A DNA stretch of 64,000 nucleotides from contig NZ_JAKKOQ010000001.1 of assembly GCF_021738965.1 (NCBI RefSeq), forward strand, positions 558,001 to 622,000. The letters run 5' to 3'. The position numbers were made by a program, and so were the translations under genes. Source of the stretch: Gordonia zhenghanii. GTDB lineage: Bacteria; Actinomycetota; Actinomycetes; Mycobacteriales; Mycobacteriaceae. The notes under the pieces are model-generated. The model had not been told where the DNA came from and searched no databases. It was given only the letters and a program-made list of their open reading frames with translations. Numbering within the stretch: position 1 is the first letter of the stretch; each line of letters opens with the position of its first letter. This document shows, piece after piece, positions 25,656-34,742 of the stretch.

Positions 25656-26867
25656 CTAGTGCGCCGACACGCAGCGCTGCGTGTCCACCGTCGCCGAGCC
25701 CGACCGCTTCTCCGATTGTGCGAGATCGTTCTGGACCTGCTCGGCGGTCAAGACGAATCCCGTGTCGTCCGCCGGATCCTCGGACGCCCCGAACACCACA
25801 CCGAACACGTTCCCGTCACGATCGATCATCGGACCGCCGGAATTACCGGACCGGATACTCCCGCGCACCGTGTACACCTCGCGCGACACCTGTTTGGCTC
25901 GCTGATAGATGTCGGGACCGTTCAGTTGGACGGTGTTGCGGATCCGTGCCGGCGTGATCGTGAACGGACCGTTCTCTGGATAACCGAGGACGATCGCGTC
26001 GTCGCCGGTGTCGCCGGCCTCGGTCGCGAAGTCGAGGGCGGGGGCACGCAGCCCCGGCACGTCGAGGACGGCGATGTCGGTGCGCGAGTTGAACCAGACG
26101 ACGTTCGCGTCGAGTTGCCCACCGTCTTCGGTCTCGACGCTGAGCGAGTCCGTGCCCGCCACGACGTGCGCATTGGTCATGACGCGTTCGGGCGACACCA
26201 CGAACCCGCTGCCTTCCAACGACTGTCCGCAACTGCGTGCGACGCCGGTGATCTTGAGGACGCTCGGCTCGACCTGCTGTACGACGGGGAGGTCGGCCAG
26301 GGCGGCGTCGGGCGCGTCGACGTTGGCGACGCGCGTCTGGCCGTACGGGCCGATGACCTCTTTGATGCCGGAGGAGTCGATCAGTTCGGTCAGTTCGTTC
26401 GGCAGATTCCGCAACCACTGCGGAGCGATCGCGTCGACGCTCTGGACGACTTTCGAGCCCTCCACCGCATCGGATATCCGGACCTGTTCGGAACTTCGAA
26501 GCGGGAACGAGAGCAGCCACACGGCCACCAGTACCGCGATGACCTGAAGCACCGAGCCGACACCGCTGTCCACCCGGCGGAGCGTCGGCGAGTGGATGTG
26601 GCTGCGCGCGGCTCGCCCGAGGACCATGCCCGACAACTCGCCGATCACGATCAGCGCGATGATCAGCATCACGCCGACGACGAGTCGCAGTCGCTGGTCG
26701 TCGAACCGTTCGATGACGACCGGAGCCAACAGGACGCCCGCGACCGCACCGATGACGACTCCGACGAACGCGAGCGCCGACGCCGCAGCACCCTGCCGAT
26801 AGCCGCTCAACGCGGCCAGGAGTGCGACCACGAGGATGACGAGGTCGACCCACACGGCCCCGCTCAC
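25656..26867 (-). CDS. marP: Membrane-anchored periplasmic serine protease MarP
   Basis: A 403-aa protease orthologous to Rv3671c, needed in M. tuberculosis for acid resistance. Four N-terminal membrane helices are followed by a chymotrypsin-like domain: His in TNAHVV (about residue 234), Asp in NSRTDIAVL (about 265), Ser in SGNSGGP (about 342). Cys in SCGQSLEG and near the C-terminus (QRCVSAH) could form the known disulfide. GTG 26867 overlaps the stop of the Nudix gene (GTGA). Confidence 0.93.
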   Translation of the reverse strand: MSGAVWVDLVILVVALLAALSGYRQGAAASALAFVGVVIGAVAGVLLAPVVIERFDDQRLRLVVGVMLIIALIVIGELSGMVLGRAARSHIHSPTLRRVDSGVGSVLQVIAVLVAVWLLSFPLRSSEQVRISDAVEGSKVVQSVDAIAPQWLRNLPNELTELIDSSGIKEVIGPYGQTRVANVDAPDAALADLPVVQQVEPSVLKITGVARSCGQSLEGSGFVVSPERVMTNAHVVAGTDSLSVETEDGGQLDANVVWFNSRTDIAVLDVPGLRAPALDFATEAGDTGDDAIVLGYPENGPFTITPARIRNTVQLNGPDIYQRAKQVSREVYTVRGSIRSGNSGGPMIDRDGNVFGVVFGASEDPADDTGFVLTAEQVQNDLAQSEKRSGSATVDTQRCVSAH

Positions 26868-27640
26868 CGGGGCGGCTCCACAGCGAATCCGGATACCTGG
26901 CGGCCGCCGGTCGCGGCGATCATCTCCTCGAGCGGCCGGACGTCGTCGCGGTCCCACGGCACATCCCAGCCCGCGGTCTCGGCGATCGCTGCGAGCAGCC
27001 CGCCGGTGAACCCCCAGACCAGCATTCCGTCGTAGACGAACGCAGGCCCCTTGTACGTCGGCATGCCCGGGATCTCCCGACTCACCTGGAGTCGGTGCTC
27101 CGGACTCAAGAGCTCACGCAGGTTCACTCGGGTCACCCGCGCCGTCTCCCCTTCGTCGACCACACGCACTTCGGTGGGCCGCGACCAGTGCGCGAGCACA
27201 GGCGTCACCTCGAAGCCAGACGGAACGGGGAACCTCGGCAGCGTCGCGAGGACGTCGACACCGTCGGCGGTCACGCCGGTCTCCTCCCAGGCTTCGCGCA
27301 TCGCAGTCCCGACCGGGTACTGGTCACCGGGGTCGCGGGCCCCGCCGGGGAACGCAATCTGTCCGCCATGAGTGCGCATCGTCGACGCGCGCTCGGTGAG
27401 CAGGATGTCCGCGTCGGCGGGGACGCCACCGGGATGGTCCGTTGCCGCGGCGAACGAGCCGCCGAACAGGACGAGGACGGCAGCCGAGCGGGTCGCGACG
27501 AAGTCGTCCGCGATCCGTGCCCGGTCACCGCCGCGCGCGAGCACCTTCTCGTTGACGACGGACACGTCGTCGGTGATCGCTCGCATCCATTCGGGCACGT
27601 CAGATCGCGGCACCAGGATCGTCGAGTCGTTTCGGTTCAT
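26864..27640 (-). CDS. CoA-type Nudix hydrolase (UPF0035/NudL-like)
   Basis: A 258-aa Nudix enzyme. LLTERASTMRTHGGQIAFPGG is the UPF0035 signature of coenzyme A diphosphatases, followed by the Nudix box ending REAWEETGV. The box has Asp at the usual first Glu (GGARDPGDQ), which is normal for this subfamily. The ATG at 27640 overlaps the stop of the TlpA-like gene. Long C-terminal part (VYDGMLVWGFTGGLL) as in the Rv3672c group. It forms one translationally coupled operon with nth, TlpA and marP. Confidence 0.9.
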   Translation of the reverse strand: MNRNDSTILVPRSDVPEWMRAITDDVSVVNEKVLARGGDRARIADDFVATRSAAVLVLFGGSFAAATDHPGGVPADADILLTERASTMRTHGGQIAFPGGARDPGDQYPVGTAMREAWEETGVTADGVDVLATLPRFPVPSGFEVTPVLAHWSRPTEVRVVDEGETARVTRVNLRELLSPEHRLQVSREIPGMPTYKGPAFVYDGMLVWGFTGGLLAAIAETAGWDVPWDRDDVRPLEEMIAATGGRQVSGFAVEPPR

Positions 27641-28356
27641 GATGTCGCCCCCACGTCTACGCCGAGATGGTCGCGGACCGAAGCGGTGAGGTCCTGGTAG
27701 GTGTCGAAGACTCGTGGAAGCACTGCGGCGACAGTGCCGTCCGCCCGGATCATCACGGTCGACGGGAACACGCGCGGTGCGGCGACGGCTTGTGCGATGT
27801 CGCCCCGCGGATCGGTGACCACCGGAAGATGCGCATTGAGCTCCTGCAGGAACTTGAGCACGAAGAACTCCTTCTCCGCGCCTTCCTTGGCGTGCACGGC
27901 CAGAACGTTCAATCGGTCGCCCGACGCGGCGGCGAGTTCGTCGAACAGCGGGAGCTCCCGCCGGCACGGCAGACACCACACGGCCCACATGTTGATCACC
28001 AGTGGTTTGCCTGCGGTGACCGCCCCGAGGTCGATCACCTGCCCGTCGGCCATGCAGGGCGCGGAGACTCCGGCGAGTGCGCCCGCAGCCGGACCGGTCC
28101 CGCTCGGGCACGCAGCGAGAGCCGCTGCCGTCCGCGCCTGCGCGATCTCATCGGCGGACGCGCCTGCGTCGGTCACCCCGGACGTCGGAGTCTGCGACGC
28201 CGGCGACGACGCAGACGGCTCGTCGCCGCCGCGTGGCCAGAGCGCGACCACGAGCGCGACCACCACGACGACGAACGCGATCATCGCGCGCATCCCCGGC
28301 TGGGCCAGCACTTTCTTCGCAACGCCCAGCTTCTTCGCGTCGTCTGAGTGACTCAC
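27637..28356 (-). CDS. Membrane-anchored TlpA/ResA-like thioredoxin
   Basis: A 239-aa thiol-disulfide protein (Rv3673c position). A single N-terminal membrane helix ([16 protein letters not shown]) is followed by a thioredoxin fold with the active site [14 protein letters not shown] on the outer face. Two further Cys (AACPSG, APCMADG) precede the domain. It may reduce or oxidise envelope proteins or serve cytochrome c maturation (inferred). GTG 28356 overlaps the nth stop codon (GTGA). Confidence 0.9.
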   Translation of the reverse strand: MSHSDDAKKLGVAKKVLAQPGMRAMIAFVVVVVALVVALWPRGGDEPSASSPASQTPTSGVTDAGASADEIAQARTAAALAACPSGTGPAAGALAGVSAPCMADGQVIDLGAVTAGKPLVINMWAVWCLPCRRELPLFDELAAASGDRLNVLAVHAKEGAEKEFFVLKFLQELNAHLPVVTDPRGDIAQAVAAPRVFPSTVMIRADGTVAAVLPRVFDTYQDLTASVRDHLGVDVGATS

Positions 28357-29093
28357 TCGGTCACCCCCGCGAGTCTCAGCAGGTGGTCGGTCTCCGGACC
28401 CTTCACGAGCGCTGCGGCCTCCATCGGATCGATCGGCCCCTCCCCGTACGACGGGCAGTCCTTGGCGAGCACGCACACACCGCACGCAGGCTTACGCGCA
28501 TGGCAGACACGCCGTCCGTGGAAGATGATGCGATGCGAGAGGTCGGTCCACTCCTTGCGTTCGATGAGCTCGCCGACGACGCGCTCGACCTTGACCGGGT
28601 CGGTCTCGTCGGTCCAGTTCCAGCGCCGGACGAGCCGTCCGAAATGCGTGTCGACGGTGATCCCGGGAACTCCGAAGGCGTTGCCCAACACGACGTTCGC
28701 AGTCTTACGTCCGAACCCCGGCAGCGTCACGAGTTCCTTCAGGGTGCCGGGCACCTCGCCGTCGAACCGTTCGACGAGCGCCTGCCCCAGCCCCATGATG
28801 GAGTTCGCCTTGTTCCGGTAGAAGCCGGTGGACCGGATCATCTCTTCGAGTTCGGTGCGGTCCGCGCTCGCATAGGCGAACGCGTCCGGGTAACGCGCGA
28901 ACAGGGCGGGCGTCACCTGGTTGACGCGGACGTCCGTGCACTGCGCGGACATGATCGTCGCGACGGACAGTTCGAGCGGCGTGGTGAAGTCGAGTTCGCA
29001 GTACACGTGCGGAAAAGCCACGTGCAGGGTCCTGTTCATCCGACGTGCTCGTCGGACCAGTCCCAGTCGGGTCTCCGGTTTGCGGCTGCTCAC
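28353..29093 (-). CDS. nth: Endonuclease III
   Basis: A 246-aa base-excision-repair glycosylase/AP lyase for oxidised pyrimidines. The helix-hairpin-helix [18 protein letters not shown] contains the catalytic Lys. The catalytic Asp is in VDTHFGRL. The [4Fe-4S] loop is C-x6-C-x2-C-x5-C in [20 protein letters not shown] 29093 gives the family's N-terminus ([17 protein letters not shown]). It is the first gene of the nth-TlpA-Nudix-marP operon, all joined by 4-base overlaps. Confidence 0.95.
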   Translation of the reverse strand: MSSRKPETRLGLVRRARRMNRTLHVAFPHVYCELDFTTPLELSVATIMSAQCTDVRVNQVTPALFARYPDAFAYASADRTELEEMIRSTGFYRNKANSIMGLGQALVERFDGEVPGTLKELVTLPGFGRKTANVVLGNAFGVPGITVDTHFGRLVRRWNWTDETDPVKVERVVGELIERKEWTDLSHRIIFHGRRVCHARKPACGVCVLAKDCPSYGEGPIDPMEAAALVKGPETDHLLRLAGVTE

Positions 29094-29225
29094 AACAATC
29101 CAGGTTAGCTGCCGTTCACGCCTGCGGGCTTCGGAGCGCGCCGCGAGCGTCGATGTGGTCACAACTCGGTGACGTCCGCGCTCCACGTTTCCCACGAGGC
29201 GACTGTTGGTGTTGACTGGGGAACC

Positions 29226-29495
29226 ATGCAAGGACTGGCCGTACTTCTGTTCCCTCCGGTGCTGATGCTGTTCGCACTCGCCATGGAGAAGGTGCAGAAC
29301 GGTCTCGACCGGTTGTCGGTCGGACGGGCTCACGTGGAAGAGTTCCTGGACACCGCCGACGAGACCGACCTCAGCAACCTCGCTAAGGACGGCCTCCCGG
29401 CCGCATTGGACGAACTACGTCAGCGTCGAAGCAACGACGAGACCGGTCAGCCGGTCATCCCAGCCGATTCAGACGCCCGAAACCGGGCCAGTTGA
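29226..29495 (+). CDS. Small conserved membrane protein (Rv3675-like)
   Basis: An 89-aa protein between nth and crp, the Rv3675 position. It has one N-terminal hydrophobic helix ([21 protein letters not shown]) and a hydrophilic C-terminal tail rich in acidic and basic residues. ATG 29226 follows TGGGGAACC. No catalytic motif. It is probably a single-pass inner-membrane protein with a cytoplasmic tail. Function unknown. Confidence 0.75.
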   Translation: MQGLAVLLFPPVLMLFALAMEKVQNGLDRLSVGRAHVEEFLDTADETDLSNLAKDGLPAALDELRQRRSNDETGQPVIPADSDARNRAS

Positions 29496-29546
29496 CACAC
29501 CCGGCAATTCAGACATTGCACACCACTGTGAATGCCTGCCGCACAC

Positions 29547-29591
29547 GTGATCAATTCAACAACTATGCTTTTCCCAAGTAGTGTTGATCAC
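29547..29591 (+). promoter_or_regulatory. Inverted GTGATCAA/TTGATCAC arms around a -10 box before crp
   Basis: GTGATCAA (29547-29554) and TTGATCAC (29584-29591) are perfect inverted 8-mers 29 bp apart. A -10-like TATGCT (29564-29569) lies between them, 35 bp before the crp start. They do not fit the Crp consensus as a full site, so an unknown regulator or looping operator is possible. Confidence 0.4.
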
Positions 29592-29625
29592 TGAACGTGC
29601 GTTCGGAACAAGAGAGGTTCTTTAG

Positions 29626-30300
29626 GTGGAAGAAGTACTCGCCAGGGCAGGCATTTTCCAGGGGGTTGAGCCCACGGCTGTAGCGGCACTCGCAAAAGAG
29701 TTGCAGCCGGTCGAGTTCCCTCGCGGTCATGTGATCTTCCACGAAGGGGAACCGGGCGACCGCCTGTTCATCATCCTCTCCGGCAAGGTCAAGCTGGGTC
29801 GGCGTTCGCCGGACGGCCGCGAAAACTTGCTGACCATCATGGGTCCGTCCGACATGTTCGGCGAACTCTCGATCTTCGACCCGGGCCCGCGCACGTCGTC
29901 GGCCACTACGGTCACCGAGGTCCGCGCCGTCACGATGGACCGCGAAGCGCTTAAGAAGTGGATCAAGGACCGCCCGGAGATCGCCGAGCAGCTGCTGCGG
30001 GTTCTCGCTCGTCGCCTGCGTCGGACCAACAACAACCTCGCGGATCTCATCTTCACCGACGTCCCGGGCCGTGTCGCCAAGCAGCTCCTTCAGCTCGCGC
30101 AGCGCTTCGGCACTCAGGAGGGCGGCGCCCTGCGCGTCACCCACGACCTGACGCAGGAAGAGATCGCGCAGCTCGTCGGAGCTTCACGCGAGACCGTGAA
30201 CAAGGCGCTCGCCGACTTCGCTCAGCGAGGCTGGCTGCGACTCGAAGGCAAGAGCGTCCTCATCGCGGACTCGGAGCGTCTCGCTCGCCGAGCACGCTGA
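29626..30300 (+). CDS. crp: cAMP receptor protein (Crp, Rv3676-like)
   Basis: A 224-aa global regulator, the same length as Rv3676. The N-terminal cyclic-nucleotide domain has [17 protein letters not shown], the phosphate-binding cassette. The C-terminal helix-turn-helix is [27 protein letters not shown] 29626 has no strong Shine-Dalgarno. Near-consensus sites for this protein are seen upstream of acsA and in the Ms1-like promoter. The gene ends at a strong hairpin shared with the convergent MBL gene. Confidence 0.96.
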   Translation: MEEVLARAGIFQGVEPTAVAALAKELQPVEFPRGHVIFHEGEPGDRLFIILSGKVKLGRRSPDGRENLLTIMGPSDMFGELSIFDPGPRTSSATTVTEVRAVTMDREALKKWIKDRPEIAEQLLRVLARRLRRTNNNLADLIFTDVPGRVAKQLLQLAQRFGTQEGGALRVTHDLTQEEIAQLVGASRETVNKALADFAQRGWLRLEGKSVLIADSERLARRAR

Positions 30301-30325
30301 CCGGAGTTCCACTCGGCCACAGCTG

Positions 30326-30389
30326 AAAGACCTCGGTGGCGAGAGTTCACACCATTTCGGTGGTGCGGACTCCCGGCACCGAGGTCTTT
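30326..30389. terminator. Strong bidirectional terminator between crp and the MBL gene
   Basis: 13-bp perfect stem AAAGACCTCGGTG (30326-30338) / CACCGAGGTCTTT (30377-30389) followed by T. Its interior contains a second hairpin CACCA/TGGTG. A on the left side and T on the right suit termination in both directions. Confidence 0.85.
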
Positions 30390-30403
30390 TCGTCGGGGGT
30401 GGA

Positions 30404-30430
30404 TCTCGACTCCGCTCGATCAGCGAGAGG
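30404..30430 (+). repeat. Dispersed TCTCGACTCCGCTCGA repeat, copy 1
   Basis: TCTCGACTCCGCTCGA followed by TCAGCGAGAGG lies just downstream of the crp terminator. The same core recurs at 47438-47480 and, as an inverted pair, at 52091-52126. Confidence 0.75.
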
Positions 30431-30433
30431 AAG

Positions 30434-31249
30434 CTAGAGCGTCCGCAGGTACTGCAACTGCGCCTTAACGCTCATCTTGGCCGCGGGCCACAGTTCCTCG
30501 TCGACGTCCGCGTAGACGGCCTTGACGACCTTCATCGGTTTCGCCTCCTGCGGGGTCTTCCCGAGACGGTCGAGCGCTGCACGGATCTGGTCGAGACGTT
30601 CTTCCCGGTGTTGCTTGTAGAAGCGCGCGACGGGGCCGAGCTCGGGATGGTCCGGACCGTGTCCGGGAAGCATCGGCACGTCCGAGGAGTCGACGATGAG
30701 CCGATTCAGCGAGTGGAAGTAGTCGCCCAGCGTCCCGTCCTGGGGGTCGAGGACGGTCGTCCCCGAACCGAGGACGGTGTCACCGGTCAGGATCGCCCGC
30801 TGCCCGTCGCATTCGACGAGGAAGCTCGTCGAATCCAGGGTGTGGCCGGGTGTGTGCACCACCGTGATACGCAGTCCCGCAGCTTCGATCACTTCCCGGT
30901 CGGCCAACCGCGGCGCACCGACGGAGAAGTCCGACGAGTACGCGCGTGTGGGCGCTCCCGTCATCTTCCGGAACCGTTTGAGCGCGCCCACGTGGTCCTC
31001 GTGCCGGTGCGTGAAGAGCGTCAGCTCCACCTCACCCGCTGCGTCGAGGACGTTCTTCAGGTGTGCGCGATGCTTCCGCGGGCCGGGGTCGACGACCACC
31101 GCCCGTTCCTCGCCCGGTGCCCGGAGAATCCACGTGTTGGTTCCGTCGAGCGTCATCATGCCGGGGTTCTCGCACAGGACGACCCATGCGAACGGCGTCA
31201 CCTGCCGAGCCCGACCGTAGGCGGGATGGACGAGATCGGTGTCGGTCAT
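30434..31249 (-). CDS. Metallo-beta-lactamase-fold hydrolase (Rv3677c-like)
   Basis: A 271-aa hydrolase of the MBL superfamily, LACTB2-like. The zinc motif THRHEDHVGA, a second His in HTPGHTLDS, Asp in LTGDTVLG and His in PGHGPDHPE are all present, so a two-metal site is expected. A C-terminal winged-helix-like tail (YKQHREERLDQIRAAL) suggests the RNase-like subgroup. The substrate is unknown. ATG 31249 is preferred over the longer reading. It follows ridA on the same strand by 7 bp. Confidence 0.88.
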   Translation of the reverse strand: MTDTDLVHPAYGRARQVTPFAWVVLCENPGMMTLDGTNTWILRAPGEERAVVVDPGPRKHRAHLKNVLDAAGEVELTLFTHRHEDHVGALKRFRKMTGAPTRAYSSDFSVGAPRLADREVIEAAGLRITVVHTPGHTLDSTSFLVECDGQRAILTGDTVLGSGTTVLDPQDGTLGDYFHSLNRLIVDSSDVPMLPGHGPDHPELGPVARFYKQHREERLDQIRAALDRLGKTPQEAKPMKVVKAVYADVDEELWPAAKMSVKAQLQYLRTL

Positions 31250-31256
31250 CGCCGGA

Positions 31257-31730
31257 TCACGCGACCTGGACGACCAGCTCGACTTCGACGGGAGCACCCA
31301 ACGGGAGCTCCGCCACGCCGACGGCCGACCGGGCGTGCACACCTGCATCGCCGAAGACCTCGCCGATCAAGTCCGACGCCCCGTTGATCACCGCAGGCTG
31401 GCCGGTGAACCCGTTCGCCGAAGCGACGAAGCCGACCACCTTGACCACACGCACTACCGCGTCGATACCGACTTCGGCGTGGACTGCGGCCAACGCGTTC
31501 AACGCGCACTGGCGGGCGGCGGCATTCGCCTCGTCCGGCCGGACGACGCCTTCGGCGCCCTCGGAGACCTTGCCGACAGACTGAAGCGAACCGTCGACCA
31601 CCGGCAGCTGACCCGATGTGTAGACCATGTCGCCGACGCGGAGCGCGGGCGTATAGCTACCGACGGGCGCCACCACGGCGGGCAACGTGATGCCGAGTTC
31701 AGCGAGGCGAGCGGTCCACTGTCCACTCAT
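31257..31730 (-). CDS. RidA-family enamine/imine deaminase (Rv3678c-like)
   Basis: A 157-aa RidA/YjgF/YER057c-family protein. Family landmarks are LRVGDMVYTSGQLPVVDG, AARQCALNALAAVHAEVG and PVEVELVV at the end. The active-site Arg of canonical RidA (xRSxVxV) is seen in the form ARSAVGVAELPLGAPVEVE. It clears reactive enamine intermediates if it is a true RidA. It is longer than E. coli RidA, like mycobacterial homologues. It lies between the MBL and DUF4177 genes, probably one operon. Confidence 0.88.
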   Translation of the reverse strand: MSGQWTARLAELGITLPAVVAPVGSYTPALRVGDMVYTSGQLPVVDGSLQSVGKVSEGAEGVVRPDEANAAARQCALNALAAVHAEVGIDAVVRVVKVVGFVASANGFTGQPAVINGASDLIGEVFGDAGVHARSAVGVAELPLGAPVEVELVVQVA

Positions 31731-31735
31731 CGCCG

Positions 31736-31900
31736 TCAGCCCTTCGGGCGCTTCAAGTACGCGACGAGCTGCTCACCGGTCGGACCGGGCAGCACGGTGA
31801 CCAGCTCCCATCCGTCCGATCCCCACTGGTCGAGGATCTGTTTGGTCGCGTGCGTGAGCAGGGGGACGGTCGCGTACTCCCAGGATGTCGGTGCTGTCAT
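31736..31900 (-). CDS. DUF4177 small protein (Rv3678A-like)
   Basis: A 54-aa protein: SWEYATVPLLTHATKQILDQWGSDGWELVTVL is the DUF4177 core, ending in a basic YLKRPKG. ATG 31900 is the start because its 5' module mirrors that of bagA (see the inverted repeat at 31898-31962). It is the first gene of the DUF4177-ridA-MBL operon. Function unknown. Confidence 0.8.
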   Translation of the reverse strand: MTAPTSWEYATVPLLTHATKQILDQWGSDGWELVTVLPGPTGEQLVAYLKRPKG

Positions 31901-31962
31901 GTCGCTCACCTTATCGGTTAACGAACTGTCCCGTAGGCGGGGCCGATAAGGTGAACGACGTG
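31898..31962. promoter_or_regulatory. Mirror-image start modules of bagA and the DUF4177 gene
   Basis: Each divergent gene starts with CCGATAAGGTGANCGAC(A/G)TG, 18 of 20 bases identical on opposite strands (31943-31962 plus, 31917-31898 minus). The last three bases are the start codon in both. TAAGGT could be a -10 giving a leaderless mRNA, or AAGGTGA a Shine-Dalgarno. The shared 11 bp is a perfect inverted repeat (31907-31917/31943-31953). Confidence 0.6.
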
Positions 31963-32979
31963 GTCGAGAAACATGTGACGGACGGTCCCACGAGTCAGTG
32001 GTCCGAGCAGGCACGCCAGGCGCGGCTGCATTTCGTGTCCGGCAAGGGCGGCACCGGCAAGACGACGGTCGCCGCCGCGCTCGCGCTGACGTTGGCGTCG
32101 CGCGGCCAACGCGTCCTACTCGTGGAATGCGAGGAGCGCCAAGGCATCGCGCAGCTCTTCGACACCCACCCGTTGCCGCCCGTCGACACCCAGGTCGCCA
32201 CCCTCGAAGGCGGCGGATCCGTGTGGGCGCTCCCGCTGCAGATCGAGTACGCGCTGCTCGAGTACCTCGACATGTTCTACAACCTCGGATTCGCGGGCCG
32301 CGCCATCAAACGCGTCGGCGCGATCGACTTCGTCACCACCGTCGCCCCCGGGCTGCGCGATGTCGTCATCACCGGCAAGATCAAGGAGCGGGTCATCGCC
32401 CTCGACAAGAAGGGGCACCGGCTCTACGATTCGATCGTCGTCGACTCGCCCCCGACCGGACGCATCGGCAACTTCCTCGACGTGACGTCGGCGATGCGAG
32501 ATCTCACGAAGACAGGACCGATCCGCAAGCAGAGCGACGGCGTCGCCAAACTCCTCCATTCCCCGGACACGATGATCCACCTGTGCACGCTCCTCGAAGC
32601 GATGCCCATCCAGGAGACGATCGAAGCCGTCGACGAGCTGCGGGCCAAGGAGCTGAACATCGGCGCGGTCTTCATCAACCGCGTCGAACCCGCCTACCTC
32701 CCCGACGATCAGCTCGACGCGATCGCGGAAGGCCGGATCGACGCCGACAAAGTGCGGACCTCGATGACCGAGGCCGGAGTCACCGTCACGGACGACGATC
32801 TGTCCGGGCTCTTGACCGAGACGGTCGACTACGCGTCGCGGACCCAGGCGCAGCAGGTGGCGCGTGCCGAACTCGACGACGTCGACACCCCACAGATCGA
32901 ACTCCCGTCCGTCGAGAACGGCATGGATCTGGGCGGTCTGTACGAACTCGTCGACGTGTTGAAGAAAGCAGGGGTCTGA
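31960..32979 (+). CDS. bagA: ArsA/GET3-family ATPase BagA-like (Rv3679)
   Basis: A 339-aa P-loop ATPase of the ArsA/GET3 family, paired with the next gene. The deviant Walker [14 protein letters not shown] has the signature first Lys. [10 protein letters not shown] is the switch II region. In M. tuberculosis Rv3679 and Rv3680 form the BagAB complex. GTG 31960 is chosen by the mirror-image 5' module; GTG 31951 three codons earlier is possible. Its stop overlaps the bagB start by one base (TGATG). Confidence 0.9.
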   Translation: MVEKHVTDGPTSQWSEQARQARLHFVSGKGGTGKTTVAAALALTLASRGQRVLLVECEERQGIAQLFDTHPLPPVDTQVATLEGGGSVWALPLQIEYALLEYLDMFYNLGFAGRAIKRVGAIDFVTTVAPGLRDVVITGKIKERVIALDKKGHRLYDSIVVDSPPTGRIGNFLDVTSAMRDLTKTGPIRKQSDGVAKLLHSPDTMIHLCTLLEAMPIQETIEAVDELRAKELNIGAVFINRVEPAYLPDDQLDAIAEGRIDADKVRTSMTEAGVTVTDDDLSGLLTETVDYASRTQAQQVARAELDDVDTPQIELPSVENGMDLGGLYELVDVLKKAGV

Positions 32980-34082
32980 TGCCCGACCTGAAGATGGGTG
33001 CGGTGCTCGCCGACCCGAACACGCGCGTGGTGATCTGCTGTGGATCCGGCGGCGTCGGAAAGACGACGACGGCAGCGTCGATGGCTCTGCATGCCGCCGA
33101 GAACGGCCGCAAGGTCGCGGTCTTGACGATCGACCCGGCGCGACGACTCGCCCAGTCCCTCGGTGTCACCGAGCTCACCAATGAGCCACAGCCCGTGCCG
33201 ATCGCGAGCGCCGCCGCAGGCGGCGGCTCGTTGGACGCGATGATGCTCGACATGCGCCGTACCTTCGACGACATGGTCGTCGAGCACTCGACGCCCGAGC
33301 GCGCCGAAGCGATCATGGACAACGCGTTCTATCAGACCGTCGCATCGTCGTTCTCCGGCACGCAGGAATACATGGCGATGGAGAAGCTGGGCAAGCTCCT
33401 GGACGAGAACCGCTGGGATCTCATCATCGTCGACACTCCTCCGTCGCGGAACGCTCTCGACTTCCTGGACGCGCCGCAGCGCCTCGGGTCGTTCCTGTCG
33501 GGCCGCCTGATGAAGATGCTGGTCGGCGGCGGCCGCGGGGTCGGTCGTGTGGTGACCGGTGCGATGGGCATCGCGATGCGCGGTATCTCGACGATCGTCG
33601 GCGGAGACATCCTGCGCGACGTCGCGACGTTCGTGCAGTCCTTGGACTCGATGTTCGGAGGCTTCTCCGAACGAGCCGAACGGACCTACGCGCTACTCAA
33701 ACGGCCCGGCACCCAGTTCGTGGTGGTCGCGTCCCCCGAGGCCGACGCGCTGCGCGAGGCATCGTTCTTCGTCGACCGTCTGTCGAAGGACACCATGCCG
33801 TTGGCCGGCCTGATCGTGAACCGCACGCACCCGAATCTGACGTCACTGTCTACGCCGGCAGCCGAATCCGTCCTGGACAAGGTCGACGACGAGCTCACCC
33901 GCGGGGTGCTGCAGGTCCACGTCGACCGTGCCGCGACAGCCAAGCGGGAAGTCCATCTGCTGCAACGGTTCACGTCGTCGCACCCGAGCGTTCCGATCGT
34001 CGGGGTGCCTGCGCTTCCGTTCGAGGTGGCCGACTCCGATGCGCTGCGCGCGGTGGCCGAACAGATCGTCAGCCGCGGCTGA
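32979..34082 (+). CDS. bagB: ArsA/GET3-family ATPase BagB-like (Rv3680)
   Basis: A 367-aa partner of BagA. The Walker A is [14 protein letters not shown], so the signature Lys of the deviant P-loop is Ser while the second Lys is kept. That asymmetry suggests unequal roles in a heterodimer. Other motifs: [13 protein letters not shown], switch [21 protein letters not shown] Gly-rich loop ([15 protein letters not shown]) and a hydrophobic helix follow. The substrate, whether tail-anchored protein or another, is not shown by the sequence. Confidence 0.9.
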   Translation: MPDLKMGAVLADPNTRVVICCGSGGVGKTTTAASMALHAAENGRKVAVLTIDPARRLAQSLGVTELTNEPQPVPIASAAAGGGSLDAMMLDMRRTFDDMVVEHSTPERAEAIMDNAFYQTVASSFSGTQEYMAMEKLGKLLDENRWDLIIVDTPPSRNALDFLDAPQRLGSFLSGRLMKMLVGGGRGVGRVVTGAMGIAMRGISTIVGGDILRDVATFVQSLDSMFGGFSERAERTYALLKRPGTQFVVVASPEADALREASFFVDRLSKDTMPLAGLIVNRTHPNLTSLSTPAAESVLDKVDDELTRGVLQVHVDRAATAKREVHLLQRFTSSHPSVPIVGVPALPFEVADSDALRAVAEQIVSRG

Positions 34083-34148
34083 CGAAGCTGCTCGACGCGG
34101 CACAGAACTCGACTCGACTCGGCACAGATCTGACTCGGCACAAAGCAA

Positions 34149-34172
34149 AGCCCGGCGCGTGAGCGCCGGGCT
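34149..34172. terminator. Terminator between bagB and whiB4
   Basis: 10-bp perfect stem AGCCCGGCGC/GCGCCGGGCT with a GTGA loop. In the whiB4 direction it is followed by TTTGCTTTG, a canonical intrinsic terminator. It also serves the convergent bagB. Confidence 0.85.
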
Positions 34173-34177
34173 GTCGG

Positions 34178-34507
34178 TCAGTTCTGGTCGGGGACGGCGC
34201 CGATGCGCTGCCTGCGCCTCTGTGCCTCGAAGAACGCGGCCCAGGAGGTGACCTCCGGGTGCTGGCGGAGCAGGGCACGACGCTGACGTTCAGTCATGCC
34301 GCCCCAGACACCGAACTCCACCCGATTGTCGAGTGCGTCGGCTCCGCATTCCATCTGTACCGGGCAATGCCTGCAGATCGTCGCGGCCTTACGTTGCGCG
34401 GCCCCTCGAACGAACAAGTCGTCGGGGTCTCCGCCGCGGCATCGCGCTTGCGCGACCCACGTTAGTCGGGTGTCAGTATCTCCGGACGGCAACGGTGCGA
34501 GAGTCAT
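34178..34507 (-). CDS. whiB4: WhiB-family redox regulator (WhiB4-like)
   Basis: A 109-aa [4Fe-4S] transcription factor at the Rv3681c position. Four cluster Cys: one in QARCRGG, then C-x2-C-x5-C in ICRHCPVQMEC. The WhiB turn GVWGGM and a basic C-terminal tail (RQRRALLRQH..., QRRRQRIG) for DNA binding follow. The ATG at 34507 has a strong AAAGGTGGG ribosome site. In M. tuberculosis WhiB4 senses oxygen and redox state. Confidence 0.93.
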   Translation of the reverse strand: MTLAPLPSGDTDTRLTWVAQARCRGGDPDDLFVRGAAQRKAATICRHCPVQMECGADALDNRVEFGVWGGMTERQRRALLRQHPEVTSWAAFFEAQRRRQRIGAVPDQN

Positions 34508-34742
34508 TGCACGATCCCACCTTTCACAAACCCATCGACACGAACCGGAGTTCGGTGCGCGCATAAGATCTCTTCCGTGACTCCACCCTACAATTCACGC
34601 TTTTGTGGGGTACCTCACGTCACCCACAGTATTGAGACGTCTATCGCAAATCAAGTCGGGGGCGGTACACGAGTGATGTCGATGTGCCGATCGGCCAGGT
34701 CGCTACTGCGGTGAGATCGCATTCACACGTATCCTGGCGACC

